8,416 nucleotides of DNA from Nitrospirota bacterium (lineage in GTDB: Bacteria > Nitrospirota > Nitrospiria > Nitrospirales > UBA8639). Below, in pieces: positions 5,495 through 8,416 of the stretch; positions within the stretch are counted from its first letter, which is position 1, and every line of letters starts with the position of its first letter. A program made the translations under genes and the position numbers. The notes under the pieces were generated by a model. It was not told the origin of the DNA, did no database searches, and saw nothing but the letters and a program-made list of their open reading frames with translations. The DNA is taken from positions 582,372-590,787 of the forward strand of contig CP070628.1 of NCBI GenBank assembly GCA_020355985.1. The letters are read 5' to 3'.

Positions 5495-8416
5495 TTATAC
5501 TTCTCTCATGGTAGGAGACACAGCATCCTTAGGCATCATGACGCGCATGCCCACTTTCTTTAAATCCATGAAAAAACTAAATAAGGCCGGCACCAAGATC
5601 AGGGTAAAAATCGTGGAAGTCACCAGACCACCCAACACAATGCTGCCAATGCCGCGATACAATTCTGAACCAGCGCCCGAAGACACCACCAAAGGAAAGA
5701 GGCCAAAAGTTGTGGTCAACATACTCATCATGATGGGACGAAACCGGGTTCGAACCGATTCCGCGATAGCCTCAGTGGGATCGTCGGTCGACCATGTACT
5801 TGGTAAAAAAGAGGGATCACTCCCCTCACGGCGCTTTGGGTCAAGAAAATTCAAGGCCTGATGGACAACCAGAATAGCGTTGTTCACTACAACACCGAGG
5901 AGGATGATAAATCCCAACATCGTCAGAACGTCCATCGGCTGATAGGCCACAAACTGATTGACCAGCGCCAAGCCCAATAAGCCCCCTGCCGCCGCAAGCG
6001 GCACACTGGTGATAATAACCAGCGGATATAGAAAACTTTCAAACAGGGCGGCAATCAATAAATAGGTGATCAGCAATGCCAAAAGTAAATTCCATTTGAG
6101 TGCATCATAGGTCTGGGTCAAATCATCGGCAGTTCCCGACAATCTGATATTGTACAGTTGCCCTAATGACCCTTCTTCTTTCAGGGGGGCAATAATCTGA
6201 CGCTGCAAGAGTGCCATGGCTTCTTCAATGGGCATCTCGGATGGTGGAATAACCTGGATGACAATCGCTCGCTCACGTTCGATGTGGTTGATCTGTTCCG
6301 GACCGGGAACGAGCTTCACATCTGCAATCGCCCCAACCGTGGTCAAACGCCCTCCCGGGGTATGGATGGGAATCTTTTCGATATCTTGTGTCCTGGTCGC
6401 ATAACGATCTTCCCCACGAATCGTCAAATCAATCTCATCGCCTTCATATTTGTAGTCACTAGCCTTTGCCCCATCCACTAATGCATTAATCGTAAAACCC
6501 AGTTCTTGATTCGTCAGTTGTAGATCCGCCGCGCGATCACGTCGTAGTTTCACGTGGAGTTCTGGCGTTCCTAAATCTAAACTGGGCTTGGGTCGGACTT
6601 GGGCATCAGGAATCAACCCCTTCACCTGTTGGAACACTTTACCTCCCAAGCCTACCAAGGCATTCAAATCAGGGCCTGTTATTTCCATGTCAATATTCCG
6701 GCCTTCACCCAATCCTCGCTGAAACAGACTGCGTTGCGTAATGATACTAATGACTCCAGGCAAGTCTGCCGTCGCCCGTCGCATGAGCGGAATCAGTTCT
6801 TTGGCTCGCCCATCCTCGTTAGTCCGAGCACCCATGAACACCATTCGCCCACGTGCCACATAGAAAAAATTCCTGATGCTAGGTCCGTCCAGGTGCGCTT
6901 CCTCAGGAGATCCCGGTTTGGCAGCCCAATACGGACGCAGAACTGCCTCAATCGTATGCCCCATTTTTACGAAGGTCTCCATGTTATAACCCGGCGGAGG
7001 CAGCAGAATGCCTATGACAAGATTTCGATTCCCAGTGGGTAAATATTCTGCTTGGGGAACCAACGTCCATGCGAGACCACAAGACAATCCGATAATGCCA
7101 ATAATGGTAATGAGACGACGTCCCTTATTGGCACAAATGTTCGACACTAACTCACTCATCCGGTCAGCCAGGCCGTGAGATTGAAGAGGCATTTCATCGG
7201 TCGAAAACACCAGCTCATCAAACTCGGCGTCCACATCCTCCTGGTTAGTATAGGCCTCATAATCCCTTTTTCGTGTCGTAAGGATTCGAGCTGACAAGCT
7301 GGGAATCACCGTCATGGACACCAATAGACTGAGGCCCACACCTGCACTAATCGCGATGGCAATATCTCGAAAGAGTTGCCCAGATTGTTCTTCAATAAAT
7401 ACAATCGGGATGAAGACGGCAATCGTCGTCAACGTACTTGCCAGCACCGCCCCCCAAACCTCGGCCGTCCCATCATAGGCAGCCTGGATGAGTGACTTCC
7501 CCTTTTCCCGATGACGATAGATGTTTTCTAACACCACGATGGAATTATCAACCAGCATACCGGCCGCAAAGGTCATCCCCGCTAAACTAATGACGTTTAA
7601 ATTTCTATCCAATAGCCATAGCGAAATAAACGTTCCCATGATGCTAATGGGAATCGCTAACCCAATGACCAAGGTGGTGCTGCCGGTCCGTAAAAACATA
7701 TAGAGAACCATGATGGCCAACAAACTCCCCACCACCAGGTTTTGTTGGACTAACGACAACGAACTATAGATGTAATCGGTCTCATCATAGACTTGATACA
7801 ACTTAAAGCCACGTGGATTCAGCCGTCCTTCGTTTAATTCACGCACGGCTTCCCGCAATCCTTCCATAATCTCAAGAACATTCGCTCCGGATTGCCGCAC
7901 CACATTAATGGCAATACAAGACCTGCCACTTTGTCGGACGACATTCGTGGGGTCTTTGTAATCCAGTTTCACAGACGCCACATCGCGAACATAGACAGGC
8001 GCGCCATCCCTTCGCGCGATGATTACCGATTCGATGTCCTCTGGGGTTTTGTATTCACCCACAGTCCGTACGACATACGATCGCTTTCCTTCATCAAAAT
8101 CACCGGCACTAAAATCCCGATTTTCTTGATCCAGCGCCCGCGCCAAAGCCAACCAGGTGAGAGAACGTGAGGCCAGCTTGGCGGGATCCACCAAGACTTG
8201 CATTTCCCGCTCGCGCCCCCCATAAACATTCGAAGCCGCCACACCCGACACCCGTTCAAACCTGGCTTTAATCACATCTTCAGCGTAATCGTACATTTTG
8301 TCGATCGGCACAGGGTTATTTTCTAAAGCCTCGAAAATAAACCACCCAATGGCCGACCCGGCCGAATCCGCACTACTCAAAACCGGCTCATCGGTTTCTT
8401 CCGGGTACTCTTTCAC
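5495..8416 (-). CDS. RND (AcrB/HAE1-type) inner-membrane efflux transporter, 5' end outside window
   Basis: The frame runs off the right edge: 973 residues are present, while RND pumps have about 1,030-1,100, so roughly the first 125 (first membrane helix and start of the porter domain) are missing. The first codon seen is GTG, not a start. RND pumps are homotrimers that use the proton gradient to extrude hydrophobic compounds or metals through a periplasmic adaptor and a TolC channel. Visible parts: porter domain (1-220), helices TM2-TM6 (about 223-380), a cytoplasmic linker with an acidic insert (383-412), TM7 (about 435-453), second periplasmic domain (454-770) and TM8-TM12 (about 774-950). 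TM4 reads GMLVDNSIVVLEN, keeping one proton-relay aspartate (D290) where AcrB has two; TM10 reads GVVVNNAILVV, with Asn at the AcrB Lys position. TM11 has RFRPIMMSMLTTTFGLFPLV (892-911 region). This pattern fits HAE1-like rather than heavy-metal CusA pumps, but the substrate is unknown. It is the first visible gene of the leftward cluster with the TolC-type gene. Confidence 0.93.
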   Translation of the reverse strand: MKEYPEETDEPVLSSADSAGSAIGWFIFEALENNPVPIDKMYDYAEDVIKARFERVSGVAASNVYGGREREMQVLVDPAKLASRSLTWLALARALDQENRDFSAGDFDEGKRSYVVRTVGEYKTPEDIESVIIARRDGAPVYVRDVASVKLDYKDPTNVVRQSGRSCIAINVVRQSGANVLEIMEGLREAVRELNEGRLNPRGFKLYQVYDETDYIYSSLSLVQQNLVVGSLLAIMVLYMFLRTGSTTLVIGLAIPISIMGTFISLWLLDRNLNVISLAGMTFAAGMLVDNSIVVLENIYRHREKGKSLIQAAYDGTAEVWGAVLASTLTTIAVFIPIVFIEEQSGQLFRDIAIAISAGVGLSLLVSMTVIPSLSARILTTRKRDYEAYTNQEDVDAEFDELVFSTDEMPLQSHGLADRMSELVSNICANKGRRLITIIGIIGLSCGLAWTLVPQAEYLPTGNRNLVIGILLPPPGYNMETFVKMGHTIEAVLRPYWAAKPGSPEEAHLDGPSIRNFFYVARGRMVFMGARTNEDGRAKELIPLMRRATADLPGVISIITQRSLFQRGLGEGRNIDMEITGPDLNALVGLGGKVFQQVKGLIPDAQVRPKPSLDLGTPELHVKLRRDRAADLQLTNQELGFTINALVDGAKASDYKYEGDEIDLTIRGEDRYATRTQDIEKIPIHTPGGRLTTVGAIADVKLVPGPEQINHIERERAIVIQVIPPSEMPIEEAMALLQRQIIAPLKEEGSLGQLYNIRLSGTADDLTQTYDALKWNLLLALLITYLLIAALFESFLYPLVIITSVPLAAAGGLLGLALVNQFVAYQPMDVLTMLGFIILLGVVVNNAILVVHQALNFLDPKRREGSDPSFLPSTWSTDDPTEAIAESVRTRFRPIMMSMLTTTFGLFPLVVSSGAGSELYRGIGSIVLGGLVTSTIFTLILVPALFSFFMDLKKVGMRVMMPKDAVSPTMREV

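Noticed and set aside
5349..5861. 170-codon plus-strand frame opposite the RND and TolC-type genes
   Set aside because: It is antisense to strongly supported coding sequence on the minus strand, spans the gene junction, and has no recognisable domain or ribosome binding site.

Overview
The window looks like chromosomal DNA from a Gram-negative bacterium of moderate GC content. A tripartite-type RND pump gene followed by a TolC-type outer-membrane channel gene implies a two-membrane envelope. Gene content and protein style would fit Nitrospirota or a related environmental lineage, but that is a guess; nothing in the window fixes the taxon. No tRNA, rRNA, CRISPR array or transposase gene is visible.

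Left part (1-1116, plus strand): about 340 bases of very AT-rich DNA without a convincing gene lead into a compact, self-contained transcription unit. It has a near-consensus sigma70 promoter (337-365) and a 174-residue gene with an N-terminal coiled coil and a C-terminal HARE-HTH winged helix (395-919). Next comes a 28-residue lysine/alanine-only type microprotein (969-1055) that starts at TTG behind a perfect Shine-Dalgarno, and the unit closes with a strong rho-independent terminator (1079-1116). A DNA-binding-type regulator paired with a histone-H1-tail-like peptide is the most unusual feature of the window.

Middle (1117-2460): a monocistronic inositol monophosphatase family gene (suhB-like, 1221-2027) has a small perfect hairpin in its leader. 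The following 433-base gap holds, on the minus strand, the decayed C-terminal half of a thioredoxin-like redoxin gene with an in-frame stop and no catalytic half. It abuts a short GGGGTCAGAC repeat-like sequence.

Right part (2461-8416, minus strand): a tightly packed cluster is transcribed leftward: RND inner-membrane transporter (5' end outside the window), TolC-family outer-membrane channel, then prfC (peptide chain release factor 3). The gaps are about 25 and 30 bases, so co-transcription is likely. The periplasmic adaptor normally needed to complete the pump is not in the window and may lie just upstream, beyond the right edge. RND and TolC would together export small molecules across both membranes. 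RF3 recycles class I release factors, and its link to the pump is positional only.
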